A DNA stretch of 64,000 nucleotides from Frigoriglobus tundricola (GTDB lineage: Bacteria; Planctomycetota; Planctomycetia; Gemmatales; Gemmataceae): the NCBI RefSeq assembly GCF_013128195.2, contig NZ_CP053452.2, forward strand, positions 6,944,001 to 7,008,000. Direction: 5' to 3'. Position 1 is the stretch's first letter. Each line of letters opens with the position of its first letter. The position numbers and the translations under genes are program-made. A model generated the notes under the pieces. It was not told the DNA's origin and made no database searches. It saw only the letters and a program-made list of their open reading frames with translations. This document shows, one piece after another, positions 15,747 through 24,600 of this stretch.

Positions 15747-15957
15747 TCAGATCCCCGCGCCGAGCTGCACCTTCGCCGGGGGCGTGCTCCGCAGCACCCA
15801 GGTGTCTTTGCTGCCGCCGCCCTGCGAGCTGTTCACGACGAGGCTGCCGCGGGGCAGGGCGACCCGCGTCAGGCCGCCGGGGAGCACCTTGATCGTTTCT
15901 CCGTACAGCACGAAGGGCCGCAGATCGATGTGGTGACCCTCGATCGACGCGCCACCG
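15747..15957 (-). pseudogene. duplicated 3' end of an ATP-grasp gene
   Basis: About 210 bases encode the last 70 residues of the circularly permuted ATP-grasp family ([19 protein letters not shown] onward, ending [13 protein letters not shown]). They are almost identical to the 3' end of the intact gene at 10665-12170, with a handful of substitutions clustered at the start, and end at the equivalent TGA. There is no upstream part. It is a partial copy, or the tail of a deleted paralogue, lying in inverted orientation next to the displaced zinc-ribbon half. Confidence 0.75.
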
Positions 15958-15978
15958 TCTGCGGCCGGCGGCCCGCAC

Positions 15979-16263
15979 CTACACATCCAAGAAATCGCCG
16001 AACACGAGCGCGAACAGGCCCTTACCGATCGCGGCCAGCCCGGTCGCGCAGCCCATGATCAATCCGATGGCGGCCTTCCCGCCAGCGGCCTCCAGGTACT
16101 CGGTTCGCTGGGCGAACCAGATGTAGCCGACCCCGCGAGGATGACGAGCCCGAAGGCGATGTACGCCGCCGAGTGGATCGACCGCTGCACCCGGGCCTCG
16201 GCCGCCCGAAACCGCTCCGCCATCTCCTCTGCCGATTCCTCTTTCTCCTTTCGCCGCTTTTTC
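15979..16263 (-). pseudogene. zinc-ribbon gene, 3' half, inverted
   Basis: The missing half of the gene broken at 12658. Read from the IS boundary it continues the Lys-rich linker (KKRRKEKEESAEEMAERF) into a first membrane helix (SIHSAAYIAFGLVILAG). After restoring one G in a G4 run near 16133, it continues through VGYIWFAQRTEYLEAAGGK to a second helix and stop ([10 protein letters not shown]). The protein would have been a zinc ribbon, linker and two membrane helices. It is oriented opposite to the 5' half. Confidence 0.7.
16256..16263 (-). repeat. 8-bp target-site duplication, second copy
   Basis: GCTTTTTC here is the reverse complement of GAAAAAGC at 12651-12658. Both copies touch the left end of an IS, not one left and one right end as a single simple insertion would give. 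Confidence 0.7.
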
Positions 16264-16345
16264 GGTGGTGTCTTCTTAGCCTTGCACGAGTTACCGGAGG
16301 TATGGTAAGGGATTCCGCTTCTCGGTTGGCATTTGCTCCCACGGA

Positions 16346-16732
16346 TTGAGATCCGTCATGGACGACCTGAGCCGCTTCTGTTGCCTCAATGCCCATTGTC
16401 CCGACCATGGGAAACGGAACCACGGGAACCTGACCGTGCCGGCCCGTTATGGGCCGAACAAGACGCGGGTGCTCCGGTGCCGGACCTGCAAGGCCCGGTT
16501 CTCCGAGCGCAAGGGCACCCCACTGTTCGACGCCCGACTGCCGGCCGCGCGGGTGACCGCGGTTCTGGCTCACGTGGCCGAAGGGATCGGGACCCGCAAG
16601 ACCGCACGGCTCACCGGGGTTCATACCAATACGGTGACCCGGTACATCCGACGGGCCGGCCAACATGCCCGCGCGTTGCACGACGAGCTCGTGGCTTTTT
16701 CCCCCGACGACCCGCGAAGTGCAGTTCGATGA
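16346..16732 (+). CDS. IS1-family InsA-like protein (copy 2)
   Basis: Identical 128-residue product to the one at 12741-13127: Cys-pair zinc finger (CCLNAHC, CRTC) followed by an HTH region, overlapping the second frame at the T5C5 run (16696-16705). Confidence 0.8.
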   Translation: MRSVMDDLSRFCCLNAHCPDHGKRNHGNLTVPARYGPNKTRVLRCRTCKARFSERKGTPLFDARLPAARVTAVLAHVAEGIGTRKTARLTGVHTNTVTRYIRRAGQHARALHDELVAFSPDDPRSAVR

Positions 16733-17465
16733 GAAGTGGGATTTCGTGGGCCGTAAGGAGAAGAACTGCGGCCCCGACGAGACCCGGCGCGGGGACTGCT
16801 GGGACCACGTGGCCCTCGATCCCGAGAGCCGATTGGTCGTGAGCCTGTTGGTCGGTAAGCGGACCGAGGACGCGACCCACGCCCTGGTCCGTGACTTCCA
16901 CCGGCGCACCGGGGGCCGAGTGATGCGGCTCATGACGTCCGACGAGTACCCGGTGTACGCCTCGGCGATCCGGGACACCTACGGGCACTTGGTGACCCCG
17001 CCGCGAACCGGGCGACCCGGTCGGCCGCGCAAGGCCCACCGGGTCATCCCGCCCGAGGTCACCTATGCGACCGTCCACAAGGAGCGGGAGAACAACCGGG
17101 TGGTGGCGGTGAGCACGCGGGTGGTGTTCGGGGCGGTGGTGGCGGTCACGGCCGCGCTACTCGCCTCGGCGGTGAGCACGGCGGTCAACACGTGCTTCGT
17201 GGAGCGACACAACGGGACGGACCGGAATCGGTGCAGCCGCAAGGTGCGCAAGAGCTATGGGTTCTCGAAGGACTGGGACACGCACCGTGCGGCCACCGCC
17301 TTCAGCTACTTCAGCTACAACTTCTGCTGGCCGGTCCGCACGCTCCGCCACAAGGGTGCCGACGGGCGCTGGCACCAGAGAACACCGGCAATGGCCGCGG
17401 GACTGACCGATCGGGTGTGGGCGCTATCCGAATGGTTGACCCTGCCAGCGGTGCAATGCAGGTAG
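16665..17465 (+). CDS. IS1-family InsB-like DDE transposase part (copy 2)
   Basis: Identical to the product at 13060-13860: DDE residues in FDEKW, TSDEYPVY and FVERHNG. It is displaced by +1 from the InsA-like frame, so a frameshifted fusion is the likely transposase. That the slip is unchanged in both copies argues that it is a property of the element, not a random error. Confidence 0.8.
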   Translation: MPARCTTSSWLFPPTTREVQFDEKWDFVGRKEKNCGPDETRRGDCWDHVALDPESRLVVSLLVGKRTEDATHALVRDFHRRTGGRVMRLMTSDEYPVYASAIRDTYGHLVTPPRTGRPGRPRKAHRVIPPEVTYATVHKERENNRVVAVSTRVVFGAVVAVTAALLASAVSTAVNTCFVERHNGTDRNRCSRKVRKSYGFSKDWDTHRAATAFSYFSYNFCWPVRTLRHKGADGRWHQRTPAMAAGLTDRVWALSEWLTLPAVQCR

Positions 17466-17474
17466 CCCACCACC

Positions 17475-17684
17475 CACGGTTTCGCACCGCCGCCCACCCC
17501 AGCAGGGAATTCGGAGACGGAACTCGTTCAACTTCTCAGCGACATTGCGGATCGCTTGGTGAGTGAATCGCAACACGCGAAGCAGCCCGCGTGAATCGGC
17601 CGTAACACGCCGAATCGAGTCACGCGGAGTCAACTCGTTTCTGGGAGCCGGTGGCCGGCATGGCAACTTGAGACCCACCGAGGC
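17475..17684. other. IS right flank, no clear gene
   Basis: About 210 bases between IS copy 2 and the monooxygenase gene. A minus-strand frame (PRDSIRRVTADSRGLLRVLRF) has some protein character but runs straight into the IS, so it could be a truncated remnant. I cannot identify it. Confidence 0.25.
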
Positions 17685-18728
17685 TCACGACTCGGCCCGT
17701 GCGTAGACACCTTCGGGCCGGGTCGGCTCCGACCCGCGCAAACGGGCCACCAGTTCGAACGAGCGCTTCCGAGCACTGTGGTCGTAAATCTGCCCCGCCA
17801 GGATCAGTTCGTCGGCCCCGGTTTCCGCCACAATGCCGTCGAGCTTCCGCTTGACCGTATCCGGGGAGCCAACGGCCGAATACTGGGTCTTGCGCGCGAC
17901 CTGCGCTCGCTCCAGCGGGGACCACAACCCGTCCATCGTGTCCACCGGCGGCGGCAAGAGCCCCGGCGTGCCGCGAATCAGCCCCAGGAACTGCTGCTGG
18001 GCTGAAGTGAACAGCCGCGCGCCCTCCGCGTCGGTGTGGGCGGCGAACACGTTCACCCCGACCATGACGTGAGGCGCGGAGAGGTGCGCCGACGGCGTGA
18101 AATGCCGCCGGTACAGCGCCAGTGCGTCGTGCAGGTACTCCGGTGCGAAGTGTGAGGCGAACGCGAACGGCAGCCCGAGTTCGGCCGCCAGCCGGGCGCT
18201 GAAGTCGCTCGACCCGAGCAGCCAGATCGGAACGTTCAACCCCTCGCCGGGCACCGCGTGGACGCCCGCACCCGGTCCGCCCGATTGGAAGTAGCTCATC
18301 AATTCCAGAACGTCCTGCGGGAACGTGTCGGCGCTGCCGCCCAGGTGCCGCCGGAGCGCGCGGGCGGTCCGCTGGTCGCTGCCGGGGGCACGGCCGAGGC
18401 CCAGGTCGATGCGGCCGGGAAAGAGCGATTCCAGCGTCCCGAACTGCTCCGCGATGACCAGCGGGGCGTGGTTCGGCAGCATCACCCCGCCGGACCCGAC
18501 CCGGATGCGCGTCGTACCGCCCGCGACATGGGCGATCACGACCGCCGTCGCCGCACTGGCGATGCCCGACAAGTTGTGGTGTTCCGCCAGCCAGTACCGC
18601 GAATACCCCCAGCGCTCGGCGTGTCGCGCCAGATCGAGGGTGTTGCGGAACGAGTCGGCCGCCGTTCCGCCCACGCAGATCGGCGACAGGTCGAGAACGG
18701 AACAGGGAACATCACGGAGTGTTTTCAC
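17685..18728 (-). CDS. LLM-class flavin-dependent oxidoreductase
   Basis: A 347-residue bacterial-luciferase-like monooxygenase (FMNH2/F420-type TIM barrel). It resembles the group-1 family (TIGR03558/MsnO8): it opens [12 protein letters not shown], then has [36 protein letters not shown], the glycine-rich [16 protein letters not shown] and a C-terminal [12 protein letters not shown] block. The substrate cannot be predicted. I start at GTG 18728 because family homology begins just after it; the same frame is open to 19442 but that part overlaps the divergent GH15 gene. It shares a 174-bp region with that gene. Confidence 0.88.
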   Translation of the reverse strand: MKTLRDVPCSVLDLSPICVGGTAADSFRNTLDLARHAERWGYSRYWLAEHHNLSGIASAATAVVIAHVAGGTTRIRVGSGGVMLPNHAPLVIAEQFGTLESLFPGRIDLGLGRAPGSDQRTARALRRHLGGSADTFPQDVLELMSYFQSGGPGAGVHAVPGEGLNVPIWLLGSSDFSARLAAELGLPFAFASHFAPEYLHDALALYRRHFTPSAHLSAPHVMVGVNVFAAHTDAEGARLFTSAQQQFLGLIRGTPGLLPPPVDTMDGLWSPLERAQVARKTQYSAVGSPDTVKRKLDGIVAETGADELILAGQIYDHSARKRSFELVARLRGSEPTRPEGVYARAES

Positions 18729-18902
18729 GGCGCACCTCGGGGCGATGCTGGCCCATTGTTCGCACGGGGCGACGTTTCGCCAACTCGATCGCCGCCGGGC
18801 TTCGAAGCCGGGCACGACCGCACGTGTTCTCGAGCGGGGCACGCCGTCGGGTACGAGATTTGCCTGAAGCACGGCGGGTCGAATACCGAAAGGCGGTGCG
18901 CG

Positions 18903-20699
18903 GTGGCGTTGCGAATCGAAGACTACGCCCTGATCGGGGACTGTCACACGGCCGCGCTGGTCGGCCGCGACGGCTCCATCGACTGGCTGTGCCTGCCCCG
19001 GTTCGATTCCGGTGCGTGCTTTGCCGCCCTGCTGGGCACCGAGGAGAACGGCCGGTGGAAGATCGCGCCGACGGGACCGGTCACGGCGACCCGGCGCCGG
19101 TACCTCGGCGACACGCTCGTTCTGGAAACGGAGTTCGAAACCGCCGACGGGGTCGTGGCCGTTATCGACTTCATGCCCGTGCGCGTGGCCCGGCCGGACC
19201 TGGTCCGGATCGTCGAGGGGCGGCGGGGGACCGTGTCCGTATCGTCCGAACTGGTGATCCGGTTCGATTACGGCTCGATCGTGCCGTGGGTGCAGAAGAA
19301 CGACGGCGGCGTGAACGCGGTCGCCGGCGCCAACGCCCTCCACTTGCGGAGCCCGGTCGCGACCCACGGCGAGGGCCGCGCGACGGTCGCGGAATTCACG
19401 GTCCAGGAGGGCCAGCGGGTGCCGTTCGTCCTGACGTGGCACCGGTCGTTCGACCCCGAACCGCCGCCGCTCGAACCCGAGGAGGCGCTCCGCGACACGC
19501 GGGCGTGGTGGGAGGAGTGGGCGGGCCGCTGCACGTATCGCGGCGAGCGGCGCGACCTGGTGATCCGCTCCCTCGTCGCCCTCAAGGCGATGACGTACGC
19601 GCCGAGCGGCGGAATTGTTGCCGCCCCGACGGCGTCACTGCCCGAGTGGATCGGCGGGCCGCGGAACTGGGACTACCGCTTCTGCTGGCTGCGTGACGCC
19701 ACCTTCACCCTGCTCGCGTTCCTGAACGCCGGGTTCGTGGAGGAGGCGCTGGCGTGGCGGGAGTGGGTGCTCCGGGCCGCGGCCGGGGACCCGAGCAAAC
19801 TGCAAATCATGTACGGGGTCGGCGGCGAGCGGCGGTTGGAAGAGTACGAGGTGCCGTGGCTGACCGGGTATGAGAAGTCCGCGCCGGTGCGGATCGGCAA
19901 CGCGGCCCACGCGCAGTTCCAGCTCGACGTGTACGGCGAACTGGCCGACGCCATGCTCCACGCGCGGCGGGCCGGGCTGAAACCCGCTCCCGGTGGCGCC
20001 GGCTGGGCGCTGGAACGCGCCCTCGTGGACTTCGTGGTAAAAGCCTGGGACCAGCCGGACGAGGGCATCTGGGAGACCCGCGGCCCGCGCCGCCACTTCA
20101 CGCACTCCAAGGTGATGGCCTGGGTCGCCCTCGACCGCGCCATCACCGTTGCCGAGCAGTACGGACGGGACGCGCCCCTCGACCAGTGGAAAGCGGTTCG
20201 CGCTGCGATTCACGAGCGCGTCTGCCGCGACGGGTTCGATCCGCAGTTGAACTCGTTCGTGCAGTATTTCGGGTCCGACCGGCTCGACGCGGCGCTTCTG
20301 ATGATCCCGATCGTCGGGTTCCTACCGCCCGACGACCCGCGGGTGCGGGGGACGATTGCGGCGGTGGAAGCGCGGCTCCTGCGAGACGGGTTCGTCTCCC
20401 GGTACGAAGCGCCACACGGGGCCGACGGACCGCCGCAGGAGGGCTCGTTCCTCGCGTGTTCGTTCTGGCTGGCCGACTGCTACGCCCTGACAGGTGAGCG
20501 GGAGAAGGCCCACGCGCTGTTCGATCAGCTCGCCGGGTTGTGCAACGACGTGGGGCTCTTGTCCGAGCAATACGACCCGGCCGCCAAGCGACAGCTCGGC
20601 AACTTCCCGCAAGCGTTCTCCCACGTCGGGCTGGTGAACACCGCGCTCAACCTGTTTCGACCGACCAATTGCCCGGCGCAGCAGCGACAGAACGCCTGA
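18903..20699 (+). CDS. glycoside hydrolase family 15 protein (glucoamylase/trehalase-like)
   Basis: A 598-residue cytoplasmic (alpha/alpha)6-barrel enzyme. The N-terminal beta-sandwich begins with the family signature [20 protein letters not shown] and [11 protein letters not shown]. The barrel contains [15 protein letters not shown], and the two likely catalytic acids are Glu387 (QPDEGIWE) and Glu555 (GLLSEQYD). Bacterial relatives of this length hydrolyse trehalose or alpha-1,4-glucans; I cannot choose between them. Start GTG 18903 is where homology begins. A palindrome begins four bases after the stop codon and may end the transcript. Confidence 0.88.
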   Translation: MALRIEDYALIGDCHTAALVGRDGSIDWLCLPRFDSGACFAALLGTEENGRWKIAPTGPVTATRRRYLGDTLVLETEFETADGVVAVIDFMPVRVARPDLVRIVEGRRGTVSVSSELVIRFDYGSIVPWVQKNDGGVNAVAGANALHLRSPVATHGEGRATVAEFTVQEGQRVPFVLTWHRSFDPEPPPLEPEEALRDTRAWWEEWAGRCTYRGERRDLVIRSLVALKAMTYAPSGGIVAAPTASLPEWIGGPRNWDYRFCWLRDATFTLLAFLNAGFVEEALAWREWVLRAAAGDPSKLQIMYGVGGERRLEEYEVPWLTGYEKSAPVRIGNAAHAQFQLDVYGELADAMLHARRAGLKPAPGGAGWALERALVDFVVKAWDQPDEGIWETRGPRRHFTHSKVMAWVALDRAITVAEQYGRDAPLDQWKAVRAAIHERVCRDGFDPQLNSFVQYFGSDRLDAALLMIPIVGFLPPDDPRVRGTIAAVEARLLRDGFVSRYEAPHGADGPPQEGSFLACSFWLADCYALTGEREKAHALFDQLAGLCNDVGLLSEQYDPAAKRQLGNFPQAFSHVGLVNTALNLFRPTNCPAQQRQNA

Positions 20700-20702
20700 T
20701 GG

Positions 20703-20795
20703 AGTCTCAAGTCATAACGTCGTACGTTGTAAAGTCGAAGCCCGTAGTGGTTTGGGTTTTCGACTTTACAGCGTGCGACATTATGACTTGAGACT
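20703..20795. repeat. palindrome, AGTCTCAAGTCATAA family, copy 1
   Basis: Arms of about 37 bp with a few mismatches and a loop of about 20. The outermost 15 bases on each side are a perfect pair (AGTCTCAAGTCATAA with TTATGACTTGAGACT). It lies between the convergent GH15 gene and a small minus-strand gene. A second copy with nearly the same outer arms is at 59446-59539. Confidence 0.85.
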
Positions 20796-20852
20796 ATCGG
20801 CGTGAACCGGGTGCGAAAATTCGCAACCTCACTCCGGCCGCGTGGGACGCTT

Positions 20853-21035
20853 TCACACGTCGAGCGGCGGCCACTGGGCGTCGAGACCCTCGTTCTCAAT
20901 CTTCTCCACCTGCTTGGCGGTCAGTCCATGTTCCTCGGCCACCCGTTTACGGGAAGCGGCCACGTTGAGGCCGGCGTCTTGTGCGGCGACAAGAGCGGCG
21001 AACACCTCGCGGCGGCGTTCTTGTGTCAGTGCCAT
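20853..21035 (-). CDS. 60-residue hypothetical protein
   Basis: A small charged helical protein: MALTQERRREVFAALVAAQD, then VAASRKRVAEEHGLTAKQVEKIENEGLDAQWPPL. The second half has the spacing of a helix-turn-helix (ASRKRVAEEHGLTAKQVEKIENEG), so a DNA-binding role is possible. I recall similar small proteins in other planctomycetes but have no name for it. Start ATG 21035. Confidence 0.55.
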   Translation of the reverse strand: MALTQERRREVFAALVAAQDAGLNVAASRKRVAEEHGLTAKQVEKIENEGLDAQWPPLDV

Positions 21036-21254
21036 GCTTTTCTCTTCACCGGTCAGTATTGCGGACTCGAATAAGGCTTATCAAGATCGGTCGCGGACGC
21101 GGGGTAAATCGAGGGGGCGGTCTGAAAGCGCGTGCCGGAGTACGCTCAAGTGGCCCTTCAACCGGTACGACCGGTCGGGTCGGGTGCGAACCCCGACTGC
21201 GACCGCCCCCACCCAGTTCAATAGAACTTTCGGCGCCGCCCCGCGAGCGATTTT

Positions 21255-21755
21255 TCACTTATGGGAGGGTGGGGCCGGCAGCGAAGTGTGGCCTTCATCT
21301 GCGAAGTGGGCCAGGCACGCGGACAATAACGCCGCACGTGGCCTGTCATCTGTTGACTCGGCAGAACATTTCATCGACTCGATATGGACCCGCAAGTACT
21401 GGGTCATGACATCCCGGTCTGTTGCCGTGGGCGGGACGAAGCCGTACCGGGAATAACGGCTCCGCAACTGCGCGACCCAGTCCGGCGAATCGCCCGCGAG
21501 TGACATGACAGAGTCGATCGCTTCCGTCACGGTGATGCGGTCCTCGCACAGGGCCGTAGCGATGTCGCGACTCACCGTTTCGCGCCCGCGCGCCAGTTCC
21601 AGTTCGTCATCCCATTTTTGGTCTTCAGCCGTTAAATACCGCAATGACGCCGAGTCCTCGGCCAGGGTCCCGAATTCCATCACAACGAACAGGCCAACGG
21701 CAATGAGCGCCGCGGCGCCGGAGAACGCGGTCAGGTTTCTTGCGAACGGGCGCAT
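21255..21755 (-). CDS. single-pass membrane hypothetical protein
   Basis: A 166-residue protein with an N-terminal membrane segment (about 8-28, LTAFSGAAALIAVGLFVVME) and a mostly helical soluble part containing SRDIATALCEDRITVTEAIDSV, likely extracytoplasmic. No family recognised. The composition fits the genome and the frame is clean. Confidence 0.6.
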   Translation of the reverse strand: MRPFARNLTAFSGAAALIAVGLFVVMEFGTLAEDSASLRYLTAEDQKWDDELELARGRETVSRDIATALCEDRITVTEAIDSVMSLAGDSPDWVAQLRSRYSRYGFVPPTATDRDVMTQYLRVHIESMKCSAESTDDRPRAALLSACLAHFADEGHTSLPAPPSHK

Positions 21756-22063
21756 GACGTGGACTCACTCGGACTCACGGCAGTTGCGAAACTCGGACGC
21801 GGCCAGCACCCGCACCGGAAACCCGCGCGAACACCTATCGGGCTATACCGCTCGGCGGCGGACCTGTAACAGATCAGTTTGAGGCCGGGCCATCAGACTT
21901 CGCTGTCCAAGAAGAAAAAGCGACGAAGTTCGAACGCAGCGGAATCCCGTTCAGATGACGTGAAATTATAGGTTGAGGAGCAGGTATCATTGGGTGAATT
22001 TTGCATGAGACCTCGCTGCGCTCGGGCGTCGCCACCCCGGTCCCTTCCAGAGCGGTGAGCGGA

Positions 22064-22093
22064 TTCGTGAATTGGCGAGCGGACTGGTATGAT
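22064..22093 (+). promoter_or_regulatory. possible promoter of the bpX operon
   Basis: TATGAT at 22088-22093 with TTCGTG 18 bases upstream, 26 bases before the operon's first ATG. It is the best sigma-70-like pair in the 364-bp gap 21756-22119, which otherwise holds nothing I can name. Confidence 0.3.
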
Positions 22094-22119
22094 GGCGTAA
22101 CCTTCAACCCGGCTGCACC

Positions 22120-22740
22120 ATGCATTCGTTCCCTGAGTGGCTCGAGCGCCTGCTCTCGACGGGCGAGTCCGTGCAGGACGGCCCGCCGTCGCTCGTGCTT
22201 TCCGAGCGCCGGTCCGTCGAGGGACGGCTCCGGGCCGCCTTCGACCAGCACGCTCTCGACGTGGCCGGTCCGCCGATCGCGTTCGACCCGGACGCCGCGC
22301 TCCGGGCGGCCGAGGTGCTGGCGCGGGCGTGCTGGCTCCTCGTCAGCGGGGACGAGGGCACGCGCCCGGCGCTGGCACTCGACCCCGCGAGGGCACCCGG
22401 GGCGAACCTGTCGGCCGACGTGACCCTCCGGTTCTTACCGGTGGTCCACCGCCGCGCGCGGGCGCGTGGACCCGACGGCACACTCGTGATCGCACTGGAC
22501 CGCATCTTGCGCGCGTGGCCGCTGTCCGGGGTACTGGCCGATCTCGACGGCGAACCGGTCACCGCGCCGGACTTCGGTCACCCCGGCTTGCAGCTCCTTT
22601 ACGCCGAGCGCCTCGCGGCGACCGGCCGCGCCGGCTGGGTCCCCGCCACCGGGCCGGTGCGGGAATGGGTCGAGCGCGTCTTTGCTGAGCGCGGGGTGCC
22701 GGTTCCCGTTCCGCTCCCGCAGGAGGACGCCCGTGCCTAG
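22120..22740 (+). CDS. bpX-system accessory protein (first gene of operon)
   Basis: A 206-residue soluble protein: MHSFPEWLERLLSTGESV, then an Arg/Ala-rich helical region and a C-terminal FGHPGLQLLYAERL segment. It is the first of six or seven overlapping genes with a MoxR ATPase and a vWA/beta-propeller protein, and I read it as one of the small bpX domains described for MoxR-vWA-beta-propeller ternary systems. Which numbered bpX family it belongs to cannot be decided by eye. It overlaps the MoxR gene by eight bases. Confidence 0.6.
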   Translation: MHSFPEWLERLLSTGESVQDGPPSLVLSERRSVEGRLRAAFDQHALDVAGPPIAFDPDAALRAAEVLARACWLLVSGDEGTRPALALDPARAPGANLSADVTLRFLPVVHRRARARGPDGTLVIALDRILRAWPLSGVLADLDGEPVTAPDFGHPGLQLLYAERLAATGRAGWVPATGPVREWVERVFAERGVPVPVPLPQEDARA

Positions 22741-23872
22741 TTCGCCCGCCGACCGCCTCCGCCGCGTGACCGACCGGCTCAAGGACCGGTTCGTGGGGCG
22801 CGACGAGGTGATCGACCTCGTCGCGCTCGCCGTGGTGGCCGGCGAACACCTGTTCCTGTTCGGCCCGCCGGGAACGGCCAAATCGCTCCTGGTCCGCGAG
22901 TTCGCCGGGGCGGTGCGGTGCCGGTACTTCGAGTACCTGCTCACGCGGTTCTCCGAACCGAACGAGCTGTTCGGGCCGGTGGACCTGGCCCGGTTGCGGG
23001 AGGGCGTCGTCGCCACCGTGACCACGGGCATGTTGCCGGAGGCCGAGTTCGCGTTCCTCGACGAGCTGTTCAACGCGAACAGCGCGATCCTGAACAACCT
23101 CCTGACGGTGCTCAACGAGCGGGTGTACCGCCGCGGCGCGGAGGCGCACCGGTTGCCGCTCCTGAGTGCGTTCGCGGCGTCCAACCACCTGCCGGAGGAC
23201 GACGCGCTGCAAGCCCTGTTCGACCGGTTCCTCCTGCGCTGCAAGGTGGACGCGCTGCCGCGGCCCCAACTGCCCGCGCTGCTCGCCGCCGGGTGGGCGA
23301 TCGAGCGCCCGGGGAAGCCCGAACCCGGTGCCGACGCAGACGACGGGCTGACCGCCGACGACCTGCGCGAGACGGCGCGCCGGCTGCGGGAAGTCGATCT
23401 GAGCGGCGTACTCGAAACCTACGCCGACGCGGTCGCGAAGGTCCGCGACCTCGGCGTGGCGCTGTCCGACCGGCGGGCGGTGAAGGTGCTGAAACTGGTC
23501 GCGGCCTCGGCGGTGATGTGCGGGCGCACGGCGGCGAACCCGTCGGACCTGTGGGTGCTGCGGTACGTGTGGGACCGGATCGAACAGATCGGCCCGCTCG
23601 GCGCGCTGGTGTCGGGCGCACTCGACCGCGCCGGACCGGCGGACGCGCCCCACCCGCGCGCCGCCCGGCCGGAGGCCGTTGACGCCGAGGCGCTCGCGGG
23701 CGAGCTGGCCGCCGCCGAGCGCGAACTCGCGGCCGGGCCGAAATTGGTCGATCTCGCCCGCCTGCGCGAGCGCGTGCAAGCGGTATCGGACCGGGCCGCC
23801 TGGGTGACCGACGCGACGGGCCGGAGCCACCTGCTCGGCACGGCCGGCAAGCTCCTGGAGAAGCTCGGATGA
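22733..23872 (+). CDS. MoxR-type AAA+ ATPase
   Basis: A 379-residue AAA+ ATPase of the MoxR/RavA class. Walker A GPPGTAKS is at 44-51, Walker B is FAFLDELFNANSAILNNLL, and a sensor-1 region lies near LLSAFAASNHLPEDDAL, followed by a C-terminal lid. MoxR proteins act as chaperone-like unfoldases that work with vWA-domain partners, here the gene at 25322. Start GTG 22733 has a perfect AGGAGG seven bases upstream. The end overlaps the next gene as ATGA. Confidence 0.88.
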   Translation: MPSSPADRLRRVTDRLKDRFVGRDEVIDLVALAVVAGEHLFLFGPPGTAKSLLVREFAGAVRCRYFEYLLTRFSEPNELFGPVDLARLREGVVATVTTGMLPEAEFAFLDELFNANSAILNNLLTVLNERVYRRGAEAHRLPLLSAFAASNHLPEDDALQALFDRFLLRCKVDALPRPQLPALLAAGWAIERPGKPEPGADADDGLTADDLRETARRLREVDLSGVLETYADAVAKVRDLGVALSDRRAVKVLKLVAASAVMCGRTAANPSDLWVLRYVWDRIEQIGPLGALVSGALDRAGPADAPHPRAARPEAVDAEALAGELAAAERELAAGPKLVDLARLRERVQAVSDRAAWVTDATGRSHLLGTAGKLLEKLG

Positions 23873-24600
23873 CGCCCCCATCCGATCCGTGGCGCGACGT
23901 CACGGCCGCCCGGCTCCCGTCTGCGCACCTCGACGCGCTCGCGCCGGTTCGTCACCGGGTCGGCGTGCGGGTGCAACTCCTTGGTGCGGACGCCTGGGTT
24001 CACTGGCCCATCGGTCAGGCGGACGTCGTGCGGTGCCTGCTCCCGGTCCCGGGCGTCGCGTTCTTCACGCAGCGCGCGGGGCAGTGGGTCCGCTTCGGGA
24101 CACTCGTACCGACCGACGACCGCCCGCCGGACGGGGAGGGCGTGCCGCTCGTGACCGCACTGGTTCCGGCCCGGTTTCAGCCACTCCCTCCTGTCATACC
24201 GGCGTGGGAGCCGCTCGTGCTGACCGTGGTCCGCGGCGGGACGCCGCGCCCGGTGGTGGCGCTCGCTTGCACCGTACCGGCCCTCGCGCGATGGGCCGAT
24301 GCGGCCACGACGCTGGAACTCACGGCCGTGCGGGCGGCGCAGAGCGGCGGGCGGGCGGTCCTACTCGGTGACCGGCTCCCGGCCATCGTCGGCGCGGTTC
24401 GGTACTGTGGCGACGGGGTTCTCGTGCCGGTCGGGTTCCGTCCCGAACCCGAGCTACCGGACGACGCGATCCGGGCGGCGGTCGGGGCGACGGCCGACGA
24501 GGTGCTGCTGCTCGATGCGACCGGCGCGGAACGGGTGCCCCGTGCCGCGTTCGAGCCGCTCACCCGGGCCGGCGTCCGGATGGGGGCCGCGCGCCCATGA
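23869..24600 (+). CDS. bpX-system accessory protein
   Basis: A 243-residue beta-rich protein. Blocks include DAWVHWPIGQADVVRCLLPV, FFTQRAGQWVRFGTLVP and PVGFRPEPELPDDAIRAAVGA. It has no signal or membrane segment. It overlaps both neighbours by four bases (ATGA), so its level is tied to MoxR and the next protein. I place it in the bpX group by context and by the VHWP... GxxVRFG pattern; a number cannot be assigned. Confidence 0.6.
   Translation: MTPPSDPWRDVTAARLPSAHLDALAPVRHRVGVRVQLLGADAWVHWPIGQADVVRCLLPVPGVAFFTQRAGQWVRFGTLVPTDDRPPDGEGVPLVTALVPARFQPLPPVIPAWEPLVLTVVRGGTPRPVVALACTVPALARWADAATTLELTAVRAAQSGGRAVLLGDRLPAIVGAVRYCGDGVLVPVGFRPEPELPDDAIRAAVGATADEVLLLDATGAERVPRAAFEPLTRAGVRMGAARP

Larger units (their letters stand above)
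16264..17474 (+). mobile_element. IS1-family insertion sequence, copy 2
   Basis: A 1211-bp element that by eye is identical to copy 1 (12659-13869) and in the same orientation, with the same GGTGGTG/CACCACC ends. The left flank is the inverted zinc-ribbon half and the right flank is unrelated DNA. Identity of the copies points to recent transposition or recombination. Confidence 0.88.

Noticed and set aside
12659-17474. Simple IS1-flanked transposon inserted once
   Set aside because: The two target duplications touch left ends of both copies and the gene halves are inverted, so a single undisturbed insertion cannot explain the arrangement.
18729-19442. N-terminal extension of the monooxygenase frame
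   Set aside because: It overlaps the divergent GH15 gene, and homology to the luciferase family begins only at GTG 18728.
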